A DNA stretch of 64,000 nucleotides from Sipunculus nudus. Lineage: Eukaryota > Annelida > Sipuncula > Golfingiida > Sipunculidae. Made by a program: the position numbers and the translations under genes. The stretch spans positions 74,538,401 to 74,602,400 of the forward strand of contig CM049315.1 in the NCBI GenBank assembly GCA_026874595.1, in the 5' to 3' direction. The notes below the pieces were generated by a model. It did no database searches. It was not told the origin of the DNA and saw nothing but the letters and a program-made list of their open reading frames with translations. Of the stretch, positions 57,938 to 61,110 are shown in pieces; the stretch's first letter is position 1, and every line of letters starts with the position of its first letter.

Positions 57938-60019
57938 ATATATAATTGTATAAGTAAAACAGAATTAGTCATGTCAGCTAAATTTTCACACAATACTGTC
58001 AGTGTGCAAGCTAAATCCATTTCTTTTTTAATTTTTCATTTATTTTATCTGCATTCATCTTGCTGCAGACCCAGTTTGCTTTAGATTTATCAAACACATT
58101 TTGTTAAATGTTTGGGACTGTTTGATATGTTCTCTTTGTATATCTTTGCAGACCTGAAGATGCAATCCCTGACTTTGAAGCGGTCTTGAAACTGGACAAA
58201 GAGCTAGCATGTGCCCATGTTAACCTGGGGTTGATCTACATGTCCAAATATGAAAACTACCACAGGTTGGTTTTTAACATGTTAAATATAAAAACAACCG
58301 GAGAATAGATTTGTAAAGAACAGCCACAAGTGGAGGTGTTTTCATATTTAAGTAACATATAACTTCAAGGGGTTGGGTTGTTTGCCAGTTAGAGAGGGGT
58401 TGGTGAGAGAACTATTTAAGGGTAGAGTTGTTCGTTTATCAAAGTTAGAGAACTTTCTTGGGTAGGGTTATCAGCTTGTTAAAGTAAGAAAACTTATGGG
58501 GGTAGGGTTGTTTGCTTATTGAAGTAAGTGATATATATGGAGGAAGGGGTATACAGTTGTTTGCCAGTTAAAGTAAGAGAACTTTAAAGGGTAGGGTTGT
58601 CTGCCTTTCAAGGTTACATAACTTTTCTAGGGAAGGCTTATCAGCTTGTTACAGTAAGAAAATTTGTAGAAGTATGGTTGTTGGCCAGTTAAAGTAAGGG
58701 AACTTTAAAGGGTAGGGTTTTTGGCCTGTTAAAGTAAGATAAATTTAAGGGGTTTGGTTGTTTCTTTGTTAAAGTAAGAGAACTTGAAAGGGTATAGAGT
58801 TGTGTGCCTGTCAAAGATAGAGAACTTTCGGGGGGGGGGGGGGGGGGAGGGTTATCCGCTTGTTACAGTAAGAAAATTTCTAGGGGTATGGTTGTTGGCC
58901 ATTTAAAGTAAAGGAACTTTAAAGCATAGGGTTGTTTGCAGTTAAATTAATTGAGCTTTTTAGGGGTATGGTTGCCCTTTAGTTAAATGGGTCAATAAAA
59001 TGTCATGGGTAGGTCAAATTATGAAACCTATGGTTAGAAATGAATTTGTAAAATAGTTACTGACTGTTATAAAGACACACAGGCATGGGAAATTATAACA
59101 ATATATACCTGCAGATCACTTGGATCATTATTTTGTAGCAATTGTTTGACTGTGTCATAAAATATCAATATAAAGTTATTACTAAAAGTGCAAACTTTTA
59201 TTCTACATTGGGTTGATAAATTGCTATTTTATCCTGCCTAATGGATTATTAAACCATCAGTAATAGACAGTTGAAGTTTCATATATATTTTTTTATATAT
59301 TCAGTGGAACCTCTCCTTAAGGGCACCTCTGTACTTAGGGCACCTCCTTTTCTATTTAAGGCCACTTATGAGCAGTCCCTTGAAAGTAGATTCATAAATT
59401 TATAACCTCCCTACTGAGGGCACCTCTCTATTCCGGGCAACATATCCAGTCCCTTCATTGTCTGTAATTCAGAGGTTCTGCTGTATATATATTAGGGCTG
59501 AAATGGGTACAAAATTTTTGGACTCAAGTACCCGATAGACATTACCCGACTCGGACTCGAGTACTCCTTACCATGGCAACGCTGTGAAGATAAAACGAAC
59601 ATCTGTTACGGATGCAAAATATGCATAAATTTGACTTAGTGACGGCTTAACTTTTTTCACAACAAAGGAATAGATATATGTCATAACAAGACCTCGATTA
59701 ATTTGACTAGCATATGTTTAGAGCCCTACGCCAGGCTACGACAATGGATAAATAATCCTACAGACTGTCCTAAAATTTGCAGTAATATACAAATATGCAT
59801 GTACATACAAGAGTACTCGAGTCCAAATCTTGGACTCAATTGGACTTGAGTACTCGGTAAGTATTACCCAGACTCGAGTACTTCTTTCAGCCCTAATATA
59901 TATATATAATTATTTCCTGTTTCAGAGCCATCAAGAAGTTTTCTGCTGCTATGAAGGTGGACCCTACATACGTTAGGGCTTATGTATGTCGTGGTGAGGC
60001 GTATGCGAAATTGCATGAT
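3..60019 (+). CDS. TTC6: TTC6-like tetratricopeptide repeat protein, 16 exons, 3' partial
   Basis: The exons join in one frame of about 641 codons; every junction is GT-AG and the phases agree throughout. Residues from about 310 onward form nine full 34-residue TPR units and the start of a tenth, with the usual small residues in helix A (RG or RA) and A-x-x-D/N-F/Y/L in helix B, followed by D/N-P turns. The order of unusual units (AYWHRHLL, then AIVNYTQAI, then RALQDYSMSLLIN, then the ENYHRAIKKFSAAM unit) matches what I remember of vertebrate TTC6, which is the basis of the name. The N-terminal 300 residues are charged and repetitive with no domain I know. TPR arrays are protein-binding scaffolds; the specific role of TTC6 is poorly defined. 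No signal peptide or membrane segment is seen. The 3' exons lie outside the window. Alternative: another multi-TPR TTC family member. Confidence 0.8.
104..717 (+). other. TTC6-like intron 1
   Basis: AT-rich sequence with GT-AG ends. I see no gene or clear repeat in it. Confidence 0.6.
718..805 (+). CDS. TTC6: TTC6-like exon 2
   Basis: Acceptor ATACAG and donor GTAATG bound 88 bases that read RRAKSAPGLYVNENEDFLLV and on to YENYSTVMDE across the junction. Entry phase 2 and exit phase 0 fit both neighbours. The other frames contain stops. Confidence 0.7.
806..2004 (+). other. TTC6-like intron 2
   Basis: Contains a minus-strand tRNA-like remnant (1763..1835). The remainder has short antisense open frames without coding features. 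Confidence 0.6.
1763..1835 (-). repeat. tRNA-like remnant, probable SINE head
   Basis: The minus strand reads TGGTCTAGGGGTAGAG (an A-box match), then 30 bases later GAATTTGAATC (a B-box match), as in tRNA-derived SINEs. The would-be acceptor arms do not pair well, so I do not call a functional tRNA. Confidence 0.45.
2005..2118 (+). CDS. TTC6: TTC6-like exon 3
   Basis: 114 bases, 38 codons in phase 0-0, bounded by TTGACCAG and GTATGTG. The product starts ISKQRHQLRDLKHGVKR and ends in an acidic EEPSPDQDQSEEE stretch. Basic and acidic blocks suggest a disordered linker. Confidence 0.72.
2119..3099 (+). other. TTC6-like intron 3 with TATGGC-rich repeat
   Basis: Holds a degenerate short tandem tract of TATGGCT-type units (about 2178..2325) and a 30-base GCTGAG/GTGACCCAT fragment near 2978 that recurs at 13800 and 29003. 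Nothing else seen. Confidence 0.55.
2178..2325 (+). repeat. Degenerate TATGGC tandem tract
   Basis: Repeated TATGGCTATGGCT / TATGGCTTA words with point changes across about 150 bases. Confidence 0.6.
3100..3163 (+). CDS. TTC6: TTC6-like exon 4
   Basis: 64 bases between TTTGTAG and GTAAAG, coding SVREVDTKTPEAEFSFFIPK then K, leaving phase 1. The next exon supplies the two missing bases to give GAA (E). Confidence 0.65.
3780..4081. mobile_element. MITE-like foldback, family 'TATGGTTCTCAGGCAC', copy 1
   Basis: Begins GGCCAAAAAAATATGG and ends in the inverse, AACCATACC through TTTTTTTGGCC. The interior is shared with the better-preserved copy at 40762..41097 (CGCACTGATTTCTGA, TTTTCATGCTTTTCCCT). 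No coding capacity, so non-autonomous. Confidence 0.65.
4408..4474 (+). CDS. TTC6: TTC6-like exon 5
   Basis: 67 bases after a strong TTTCTTTTGCAG acceptor and before GTAAGC. It reads EPKPTPAESALEAGRAYVIL then QK, exits in phase 2 (AA) and is completed by exon 6. Confidence 0.68.
4475..5985 (+). other. TTC6-like intron 5
   Basis: Contains a 21-bp tandem repeat (5274..5390), a candidate transposon end near 5089 (ACAGTAAAACCTCACTTAA) and a possible 18-base micro-exon at 5440..5457. The rest is AT-rich. Confidence 0.55.
5274..5390 (+). repeat. 21-bp tandem repeat
   Basis: Five units of the type TGAAATTTATCAACATAAACT, which read as a degenerate seven-residue repeat (KFININ-like) in one plus-strand frame. 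Probably non-coding; it sits in an intron. Confidence 0.7.
5986..6126 (+). CDS. TTC6: TTC6-like exon 6
   Basis: 141 bases between TATTTTTAG and GTAAGT. The product begins with a basic PKKKRTVDMSRVEELERFL and continues as a charged, probably helical segment containing EEVKREVERELRV. PKKKR resembles a monopartite nuclear localisation signal, but in this lysine-rich setting that is weak evidence. Confidence 0.72.
6127..7386 (+). other. TTC6-like intron 6
   Basis: AT-rich, with poly-A and poly-T stretches. No gene or defined repeat seen. Confidence 0.55.
7387..7464 (+). CDS. TTC6: TTC6-like exon 7
   Basis: 78 bases between TTGTTACAG and GTGAGT. It reads RVRLGTRKSLPDLLDFDSYA and on to KRKDY, in phase 2-2. 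The next coding exon is 6.6 kb away, past a large transposon-like insertion. Confidence 0.7.
8565..10917. mobile_element. Non-autonomous DNA transposon with about 110-bp inverted ends (hAT-like)
   Basis: Left end GGGTTGTTACTAAAACGC, right end the inverse GCGTTTTAGTAACAACCC. Similarity continues inward to about 8672 and 10795 (GCGGACGGTGTACAAAT and its complement). ACCTGTA flanks both sides (8558..8564 and 10918..10924); an eighth base is ambiguous because of the G/C runs. An 8-bp duplication would suit hAT. No transposase frame is present inside, only short AT-rich frames. The interior contains a 240-330 bp tandem duplication. Confidence 0.75.
8693..9262 (+). repeat. Internal tandem duplication within the inverted-repeat element
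   Basis: Two copies (about 8693..8935 and 8936..9262) share CACAGGTCATCATACAAG-type, TTGATTTGACTGAAAGATT, TATTATGAATTCATGTTA and ATCCTGGCTATGTTCAC blocks. The second copy has extra inserts. Confidence 0.7.
11141..12560 (+). mobile_element. GTCC-headed dispersed repeat, copy 1 (forward)
   Basis: Starts TTTTTAGCTCAGCTG, then a (GTCC)n-rich array (11191..11270), then a body including GGCATACAGTTAGATGTCCC and ACTGCCTAATATTAAAACCA. A second, head-less and diverged copy of the body follows from about 11995. No long open frame. The reverse-oriented partner is at 30790..32155. Confidence 0.7.
13800..13834 (+). repeat. Short dispersed fragment, CAGCTGAGCGCCGTGACCCA family
   Basis: The same roughly 35-base word occurs at 2978..3010 (diverged) and, inverted, at 29003..29040. 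It is probably the end of a larger repeat family whose other limits I cannot define here. Confidence 0.5.
14086..14232 (+). CDS. TTC6: TTC6-like exon 8 (acidic; its donor seeds the minisatellite)
   Basis: 147 bases after TTTACACAG and before GTGAGTAC. The product begins SGNMREFVRGIWDHWFEQVY, then turns strongly acidic (KDDDEEEEYEPPEED) and ends QQEERVEKR. The first codon completes the AA left by exon 7 (K), and the AG at the end joins G of exon 9 (R). The last bases, GAGAAAAG, are the first unit of the 31-bp repeat that fills the following intron, so the authentic donor sits at the edge of a series of look-alike donors. Confidence 0.8.
14216..16200 (+). repeat. 31-bp minisatellite spreading from the exon 8 / intron 8 junction
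   Basis: About 64 units with a 31-base step (GAGAAAAG words at 14225, 14256, 14287 and so on). Two main unit types occur, GAGAAAAGGTGAGTACTGAG and GAGAAAAGATGAGCACTGAG, followed by AGGAGATACAG or AGGAGAGTGTG. By eye I count 22 AAAAGGTGAG words, including the true exon 8 donor. Larger blocks of several units recur, for example the GGAATGTGAGGGGAAACATT variant three times. The plus strand is almost pure purine over long stretches. The minus strand is open in all three frames only because the unit has no stop complement and 31 is not a multiple of 3. Confidence 0.92.
16201..16706 (+). other. TTC6-like intron 8, part downstream of the minisatellite
   Basis: About 500 bases of ordinary intron leading to the TTTCTGACCAG acceptor. 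No feature seen. Confidence 0.5.
16707..16896 (+). CDS. TTC6: TTC6-like exon 9 (first TPR helix)
   Basis: 190 bases between TTTCTGACCAG and GTCAGA. It codes for an acidic lead-in (SVYDEGYEDVQPAVGDETDA), a probable helix (EVLEMLRDEVLLLTKQINN) and then helix A of TPR 1 (AFDLCRRGALLRK). The donor falls in the turn between TPR helices A and B. The frame stays open past the donor to 16962, but only the spliced form completes the TPR. Confidence 0.85.
17029..17290 (+). repeat. Dispersed repeat, GCATTCTAAGGAATGC family, copy 1
   Basis: Shares ATCTGCATTCTAATGAATGC, GCCCATATTCCCAGGTTCAT and CCTTGATGACATTCCTG with 19262..19455 and, inverted, with 23290..23614 and 42175..42532. Lies in intron 9 of the TTC6-like gene. 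Confidence 0.7.
17828..18012 (+). CDS. TTC6: TTC6-like exon 10 (TPR 1-3)
   Basis: 185 bases after CTGTTTCAG and before GTAGGT. It reads LGKVKKALDDLNKAITMEPM (TPR 1 helix B), then LDAYWHRHLLFLLQNKKQKA (TPR 2), and ends DAYKS at the start of TPR 3. Open sequence upstream of the acceptor is intron. Confidence 0.9.
18565..18950 (+). repeat. Dispersed 390-bp repeat, copy 1
   Basis: Starts AGGCCAGAAAATGGC and contains GGAATTACCTAGAGTTCATT. The partner copy at 44069..44444 is in the same orientation and aligns along its length. It ends about 40 bp before exon 11. Confidence 0.7.
18990..19110 (+). CDS. TTC6: TTC6-like exon 11 (TPR 3-4)
   Basis: 121 bases between CTGTTACAG and GTAAAC. It codes for AGVFYSMGDVTMAIVNYTQA followed by IKLNPDDAEAYYQRAEMYEK, i.e. 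the rest of TPR 3 and helix A of TPR 4. A dispersed 400-bp repeat ends only about 40 bp upstream of it. Confidence 0.9.
19262..19455 (+). repeat. Dispersed repeat, GCATTCTAAGGAATGC family, copy 2
   Basis: AAATCTGCATTCTAAGGAAT, then CGGCCCATATTCCCAGGTTC and GAATCAGGATCATGTGC. Same orientation as copy 1; lies in intron 11. Confidence 0.7.
19456..20185 (+). other. TTC6-like intron 11, central part
   Basis: No gene seen. A run of 88 open codons from 19602 lacks conserved features and has no compatible splice sites. Confidence 0.4.
20186..20619. mobile_element. MITE, TACTGTGG/CGCGA family, copy 1
   Basis: Ends TACTGTGGTTGCC and its near inverse GGTTAGCTTCAT complement ending CCACAGTA. Subterminal TTCGCGAGGG and CCTCGCGAA words also mirror each other. 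It sits within a (TA)n run, consistent with TA target choice. Confidence 0.75.
20643..20795 (+). repeat. 50-bp direct duplication
   Basis: GATTCTTGTAACATTTAATT and GATTCTTGTAACATTTTATT begin two copies about 97 bases apart, each followed by ACTCAGAATTTTATTACTC. Confidence 0.65.
20990..21480 (+). repeat. Dispersed GTCTGTCTGTTAACTTT repeat, copy 1
   Basis: About 490 bases with a three-fold internal structure: AACTTACCAGG, then GATGGATTTTCATGAAACTC, then TATTTAATGAGGTCAGAGGT, recurring roughly every 150 bases. It is shared with 63290..63790. It ends about 50 bp before exon 12. Confidence 0.65.
21535..21641 (+). CDS. TTC6: TTC6-like exon 12 (TPR 4-5)
   Basis: 107 bases between TTATTTACAG and GTAAGA. 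It codes for RGELRLAMEDFATSTKLNPS and then TDAIFKHGMHYFNN. It begins with helix B of TPR 4 and ends after helix A of TPR 5. Confidence 0.9.
21642..22317 (+). other. TTC6-like intron 12
   Basis: AT-rich, no gene or repeat recognised. Confidence 0.5.
22318..22515 (+). CDS. TTC6: TTC6-like exon 13 (TPR 5-7)
   Basis: 198 bases between CTCATTCAG and GTAAGC. It codes for helix B of TPR 5 (NWQAAINDFTELLRQDPNN), all of TPR 6 (AKARMFRGRAYSNLQQWTPA and onward) and helix A of TPR 7 (WQALYCRACILRK). Confidence 0.92.
22900..23013 (+). CDS. TTC6: TTC6-like exon 14 (TPR 7-8)
   Basis: 114 bases between CATTTCCAG and GTAAGT. It codes for LHPKRALQDYSMSLLINDSE, then NLKSYLHRGILYNDIG, the helix A of TPR 8. The donor opens an intron of about 35 kb. 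Confidence 0.9.
23290..23614 (-). repeat. Dispersed repeat, GCATTCTAAGGAATGC family, copy 3 (inverted)
   Basis: Ends GCGTTCCTTAGAATGCAGAT, the inverse of copies 1 and 2. The other end is a GTGTGTTTGTTCACAAC tract. A longer version than the plus-strand copies. The open frames across it are repeat-derived. Confidence 0.7.
25738..25743 (-). terminator. Candidate poly(A) signal of the nested gene
   Basis: AATAAA on the minus strand about 375 bases after the stop codon. It would give a compact 3' UTR that includes the 38-bp duplication at 25859..25934. No transcript evidence. Confidence 0.3.
25859..25934 (+). repeat. 38-bp tandem duplication in the presumed 3' UTR of the nested gene
   Basis: Two copies of AGTTGTTCTCTTCATTAA, then AGCCAAGTCACAATTAC, with one base change. 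Confidence 0.7.
26115..28571 (-). CDS. Nested gene, exon 2 (818 codons and stop)
   Basis: A 2,457-base open frame, far longer than anything else here, with clearly coding composition. It begins with TTG (Leu) directly after TTATTTCAG, so it is the continuation of exon 1, not an independent start. It ends with TGA after LQTLGFL. Cysteines cluster at CTACSRC, but the spacing does not match a zinc-binding motif I can name. Ser-Pro and Thr-Pro dipeptides are frequent, consistent with phosphorylation by proline-directed kinases (inference). Confidence 0.85.
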   Translation of the reverse strand: MEILQSNLHLRLEVQSLMEEFLGTLELYNSQTESNQHPCCTSSSNSAQSVSAARARVRTLYAMRRACMKARRMKLCGPARKLPFTPASTSTEAAVPLKKLHPNDVHEATSIWKTPDGSPCKTATRCNDRKCGLGTVTPPVVHHQPNRQFPKLDISEITSTSVMMSSQHDSPFGPLHSTMRESPDHVQRTSRVSGAGKSRSSVNLSGLSQLITSTGKCYSDMDITGYSGEVSALPDIHSFYSYQNGPQPCSSSDLLLQQQNQMMESMRKKIKDLEMQLRQQHGLCTACSRCSLASHTDLQTELNVSKTGDLFLQGAGERSATSQLSCDPGELSFGSFIWPKRRKMSRRKNASDSELYSPGKSNTLVSHLQNQLDALDLSGHPHYGVAGGESPAQYKLPSMLMNFDETDDGFAVNHLSSRTPALCNSPVTSNCSSPAKSSSVVSTPLYPSTGRTSSDDHSSLLEPTLMDSDLQQSEHHSDQDTTLIKPDQCPDKENQCPNLSDENSMLSTRLRRQTGQTNLDPDEIRDPLCLTMSDLLSNNTTGNLTEVSALGGYNSLGATCASSPDMNGVSATSDSSLDSCDIMESIFPKAGRRLRSDSSFKESDGLSESSLNLTVQEKRVNTVTPSESLNNLTVPVNSPNATNTSSSSSRPTTDSNDRVEVAEVDYRKVRYHMQYRMIRKQYSKRPSPIGKQHSLEDDTNNNRVRQFKLPPRPPLHPNASRNQSVSQNIPPAQPLLVKAVTDGDSGFSTQNSQYANEQARAANQRAASHKAASTQVTRTLSKTRKKQLVCRMKQFSSTVNTSSRKRSSTAGLQTLGFL
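26115..40253 (-). CDS. Nested antisense gene, 871-residue unrecognised Ser/Asn-rich protein
   Basis: Two coding exons (40095..40253, then 26115..28571) join in phase 0 across an 11.5 kb intron that has a consensus ACG|GTAAGT donor and TTATTTCAG|TTG acceptor on the minus strand. The protein starts MAEQDITESPAQSHQQQHPH and ends AGLQTLGFL. The residues around the junction look amphipathic and helical (TYLQTKLST then LEILQSNLHLRLEVQSLMEE). Most of the rest is low-complexity Ser/Thr/Asn/Asp and probably disordered. I see a short coiled coil near residues 308-333, a basic cluster WPKRRKMSRRK near 391-401, a KEN sequence near 545-547, a PPRPP motif near 763, and a basic C terminus. I recognise no family. 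The localisation and cell-cycle hints are motif-level only. The gene lies wholly in intron 14 of the TTC6-like gene on the opposite strand. Confidence 0.75.
29003..29040 (-). repeat. Short dispersed fragment, CAGCTGAG/GTGACCCATGGG family, inverted copy
   Basis: The minus strand reads ATCAGCTGAGCCCCGTGACC followed by CATGGGTCCCTTGTTTG, matching 13800..13834. It lies in the intron of the nested gene, about 430 bases from its second exon. Confidence 0.5.
30790..32155 (-). mobile_element. GTCC-headed dispersed repeat, copy 2 (reverse)
   Basis: Read on the minus strand this begins near 32155 with TTTTTAGCTCAGCTGAC and the GTCC array (32055..32110), followed by the same body to about 31440 and a head-less second body to about 30790. 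It therefore has the same two-body organisation as copy 1. It lies inside the intron of the nested gene. Confidence 0.7.
32171..32207 (+). repeat. (TA)n microsatellite beside the inverted GTCC-headed repeat
   Basis: About 17 TA units directly after the head of the reverse repeat copy. Confidence 0.9.
33335..33500 (+). repeat. About 65-bp direct duplication
   Basis: TATGATTTTTATCATCACAC and TATGATTTTTATCATAACAC start two copies about 97 bases apart, both continuing TTACAATTTTAACAGGACTA. Confidence 0.7.
35639..36039. mobile_element. MITE, TACTGTGG/CGCGA family, copy 2
   Basis: TACTGTGGTTTCATTTTGTT then CGCGAGGG at the left; AATTTCAGCCTCGCGAATAT then GAAGCCAACCACAGTA at the right. It also abuts TATATATA. 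The interior differs from copy 1, and no transposase is present. Confidence 0.75.
37370..37950. promoter_or_regulatory. GC-richer, repeat-free island in the large intron (candidate regulatory DNA)
   Basis: About 580 bases markedly richer in G and C than their surroundings, lacking the dispersed families above, with no sustained open frame. I infer possible constraint (enhancer or conserved noncoding element); sequence comparison would be needed to support it. Confidence 0.25.
39225..40050 (+). repeat. Degenerate 16-19 bp minisatellite (GTGTCTGTAATAGAGAG)
   Basis: Dozens of AGGTGTCTGTAATAGAG-like units with many substitutions. It abuts the donor side of exon 1 of the nested gene (40094). An antisense open frame across 39757..40047 is a by-product of the repeat. 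Confidence 0.8.
40095..40253 (-). CDS. Nested gene, exon 1 (start codon)
   Basis: 53 codons, Gln/His/Pro-rich, then LLTSNLYMTYLQTKLST at the donor. The ATG has A at -3 and G at +4. Two in-frame TGA codons stand just upstream, so this ATG is the first possible start in this exon. A four-codon upstream frame (40246..40260) overlaps it. A TACAG|G acceptor-like site near 40294 suggests the 5' UTR may continue into another exon. Confidence 0.75.
40230..40530 (-). repeat. Tandem duplication of the nested gene's start-codon region
   Basis: About 145 bases around the start of exon 1 (40230..40372) are repeated just upstream (40379..40530). Shared blocks include CATCCTTCATCACTTCACTA and CTGAAAAGAG. 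In the outer copy the equivalent ATG is followed by one codon and TAA, so it cannot start the protein. Confidence 0.7.
40762..41097. mobile_element. MITE-like foldback, family 'TATGGTTCTCAGGCAC', copy 2
   Basis: Perfect 21-base inverted ends, AAAGGTATGGTTCTCAGGCAC at 40775 and its reverse complement ending at 41084, inside outer GGCC(A)n / (T)nGGC. The total is about 335 bp. It lies in the TTC6-like intron 14, just upstream of the nested gene. Confidence 0.75.
42175..42532 (-). repeat. Dispersed repeat, GCATTCTAAGGAATGC family, copy 4 (inverted)
   Basis: Shares GGCATTTTAAGGATGAGCC-like, GATCCGGATTCAGGAAT and GCATTCCTTAGAATGCAGAT words with copy 3. Confidence 0.7.
44069..44444 (+). repeat. 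Dispersed 390-bp repeat, copy 2
   Basis: AGGCCAGAAAACACCAACTC through AGGAATTACCTAGAGTTCAT to TATGGAAAGGTTGGTGAA, collinear with 18565..18950. Confidence 0.7.
50400..50720. promoter_or_regulatory. GC-richer island with an octamer motif (candidate regulatory DNA)
   Basis: A GC-rich block containing ATGCAAAT (POU/Oct octamer) at about 50457. A minus-strand open run of 110 codons crosses it but has no coding features I can defend. Confidence 0.25.
53100..53330. promoter_or_regulatory. Motif-dense island (candidate regulatory DNA)
   Basis: An unusual concentration of E-box-like words (CAGCTG, CACGTG) and a homeodomain-type TTAATTAA in 230 bases of otherwise plain intron. Motif-level evidence only. 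Confidence 0.2.
56039..56099 (+). repeat. Compound (TC)n(TA)n microsatellite
   Basis: TCTC units pass directly into TATA units over about 60 bases. Confidence 0.9.
56343..56498 (+). repeat. 62-bp tandem repeat, about 2.5 units
   Basis: Each unit begins TGACCATGCAGGAA and includes TTCCAATTTGTGATATTTTA and CAGCAAAATAATGTAAATCT. Confidence 0.85.
57060..57300. promoter_or_regulatory. GC-richer island upstream of exon 15 (candidate regulatory DNA)
   Basis: Compositionally distinct, repeat-free block about 0.9 kb before exon 15. No open frame. Function unknown. Confidence 0.18.
57530..57680 (+). repeat. About 36-bp tandem repeat (TTGTACATTTCATACC)
   Basis: Four to five degenerate units of GAGGGCTTGTACATTTCATA with a CACAG-type linker. 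The 60-codon open run across it is a repeat by-product. Confidence 0.75.
57886..57945 (+). repeat. (TA)n microsatellite
   Basis: About 60 bases of alternating TA with one interruption, about 200 bases before exon 15. Confidence 0.9.
58152..58265 (+). CDS. TTC6: TTC6-like exon 15 (TPR 8-9)
   Basis: 114 bases between ATCTTTGCAG and GTTGGT. It codes for PEDAIPDFEAVLKLDKELAC, then AHVNLGLIYMSKYENYH. It continues TPR 8 exactly across the 35 kb intron (LYNDIGR joins PEDAI), which is the main evidence that both sides belong to one gene. Confidence 0.9.
58340..58990 (+). repeat. Degenerate 40-60 bp minisatellite in intron 15
   Basis: Recurring AAAGTAAGAGAACTTTAAAG and GGGTAGGGTTGTTTGCC words with variable spacing. 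Includes an 18-base poly-G run at 58830..58847. Confidence 0.75.
59302..59483. mobile_element. Short inverted-repeat element (CAGTGGAACCTCT ends)
   Basis: Left CAGTGGAACCTCT and right AGAGGTTCTGCTG are inverse at 11 of 13 positions, about 180 bp in all. The ends resemble Tigger/pogo-type termini; the family is not certain. Confidence 0.55.
59493..59895. mobile_element. Foldback element with TAGGGCTGAAA ends, abutting exon 16
   Basis: TAGGGCTGAAA at the left and TTTCAGCCCTA at the right, with further inverted similarity inside (GACTCGAGTACTC and complements). Flanked on both sides by ATATATAT, compatible with an 8-bp hAT duplication but uninformative in a TA run. The right end is 30 bp before exon 16. 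Confidence 0.65.
59926..60019 (+). CDS. TTC6: TTC6-like exon 16 (TPR 9-10)
   Basis: 94 bases between CCTGTTTCAG and GTAAGT. It codes for AIKKFSAAMKVDPTYVRAYV and then CRGEAYAKLHD, ending after helix A of TPR 10. The exit phase is 0, so further exons must follow beyond 64000. Confidence 0.9.
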
Positions 60020-60734
60020 GTAAGTAACATGATGATCTAAAAAAAAAAACAAATTTACAAGAACCAGATCAGATGTCTATCCAGAACAGTTCTGCAGTTT
60101 TTGCATGATCTGGCTAATGAACAAACAAACTAATAAACAAGCAGGCAAGGGTGAAAACATCACCTCTTCAGAGGTAACATCAGACACCAGAAAATACAAG
60201 AAGTTCCAGGCCGGTGGATCCCTTACCATTTCCACCCCTACTTTATATACTTATCAGGGCTTCCAACAGCTCCTATATTTCCTGTAAGTTCCTATATTTT
60301 CTGATGAAAAAATGTCTCCTGTAACTTCTTATATTTTCCGACATAAAGGCCTCCTTAATCTCCAATATTTTCCTATATTTTTTTACTTCACAATAATGTT
60401 TCCAATATAACTGTTAATATTGAATAATTATTGTTATAGAGACCTGTCATCAATGAAAAATTCAGCTCATACAGCTCTTAGAGCTCTAAAATTCAGCTTT
60501 TACATTTAAGTTTTATACAGTGATACAAGTACAGCTGTCTAAACCATTTAAACAGACCTTAAGATGATGCTTGGATAACTTATAATCATGGTAAGTAAAC
60601 ATGTAAAAAAGATTGTGCAGTGAAAACTTTAAAATTCCTATAAACTCTTATATTTAGTCCTCAAGTGCTCCTAACAAAAATCTTATATTTCTACAGGAGC
60701 CCAGTGAGAGCCCTGATTTATAAGAACTCAAGAG

Positions 60735-61110
60735 ACATGTGGTTGTTAGCATAAAACCACTGGTCATGTCAGACAAACCCCACCACTACTTATACCACCG
60801 GTGGAGTATACCCCTTACATCCTGTCATTGTGGGCATTAATTACATTCAGGGTCTATATTTGGGTAGTACCCTTAGGGATAGTCTGAGGCACAGACGGAC
60901 AGGGAGTTACATCATGTTCAGATGAGTTTAAATACCTTCCCTTACAATGAGCTCTGTGGGTCAGTGTTCCTCGCTGTGAGAACATTCAGGATTCTGATTA
61001 CGGATGATGTAACTGTCCCCCTGGTGTTAGAACATCTTGTGCCAGGCCACAGGCAAAGAAGATGTAAAAAGGGCCCTTCACAGAGAGATCTGATGTGAAC
61101 AAAATGACAA
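60735..61110. promoter_or_regulatory. GC-richer island after exon 16 (candidate regulatory DNA)
   Basis: Repeat-free, compositionally distinct stretch in the intron after exon 16. It lacks TPR coding potential, so it is not a missed exon. Confidence 0.2.

Larger units (their letters stand above)
23014..58151 (+). other. TTC6-like intron 14 (35 kb) hosting the antisense gene
   Basis: 23615..25700 shows no gene. 26115..40253 is the nested gene on the minus strand. 41100..58150 contains repeats listed separately and stretches of plain AT-rich DNA (44500..46000, 47400..49400, 51100..53000, 53350..55050) in which I see nothing definable. GC-richer islands are listed as candidate regulatory DNA. 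Confidence 0.75.
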
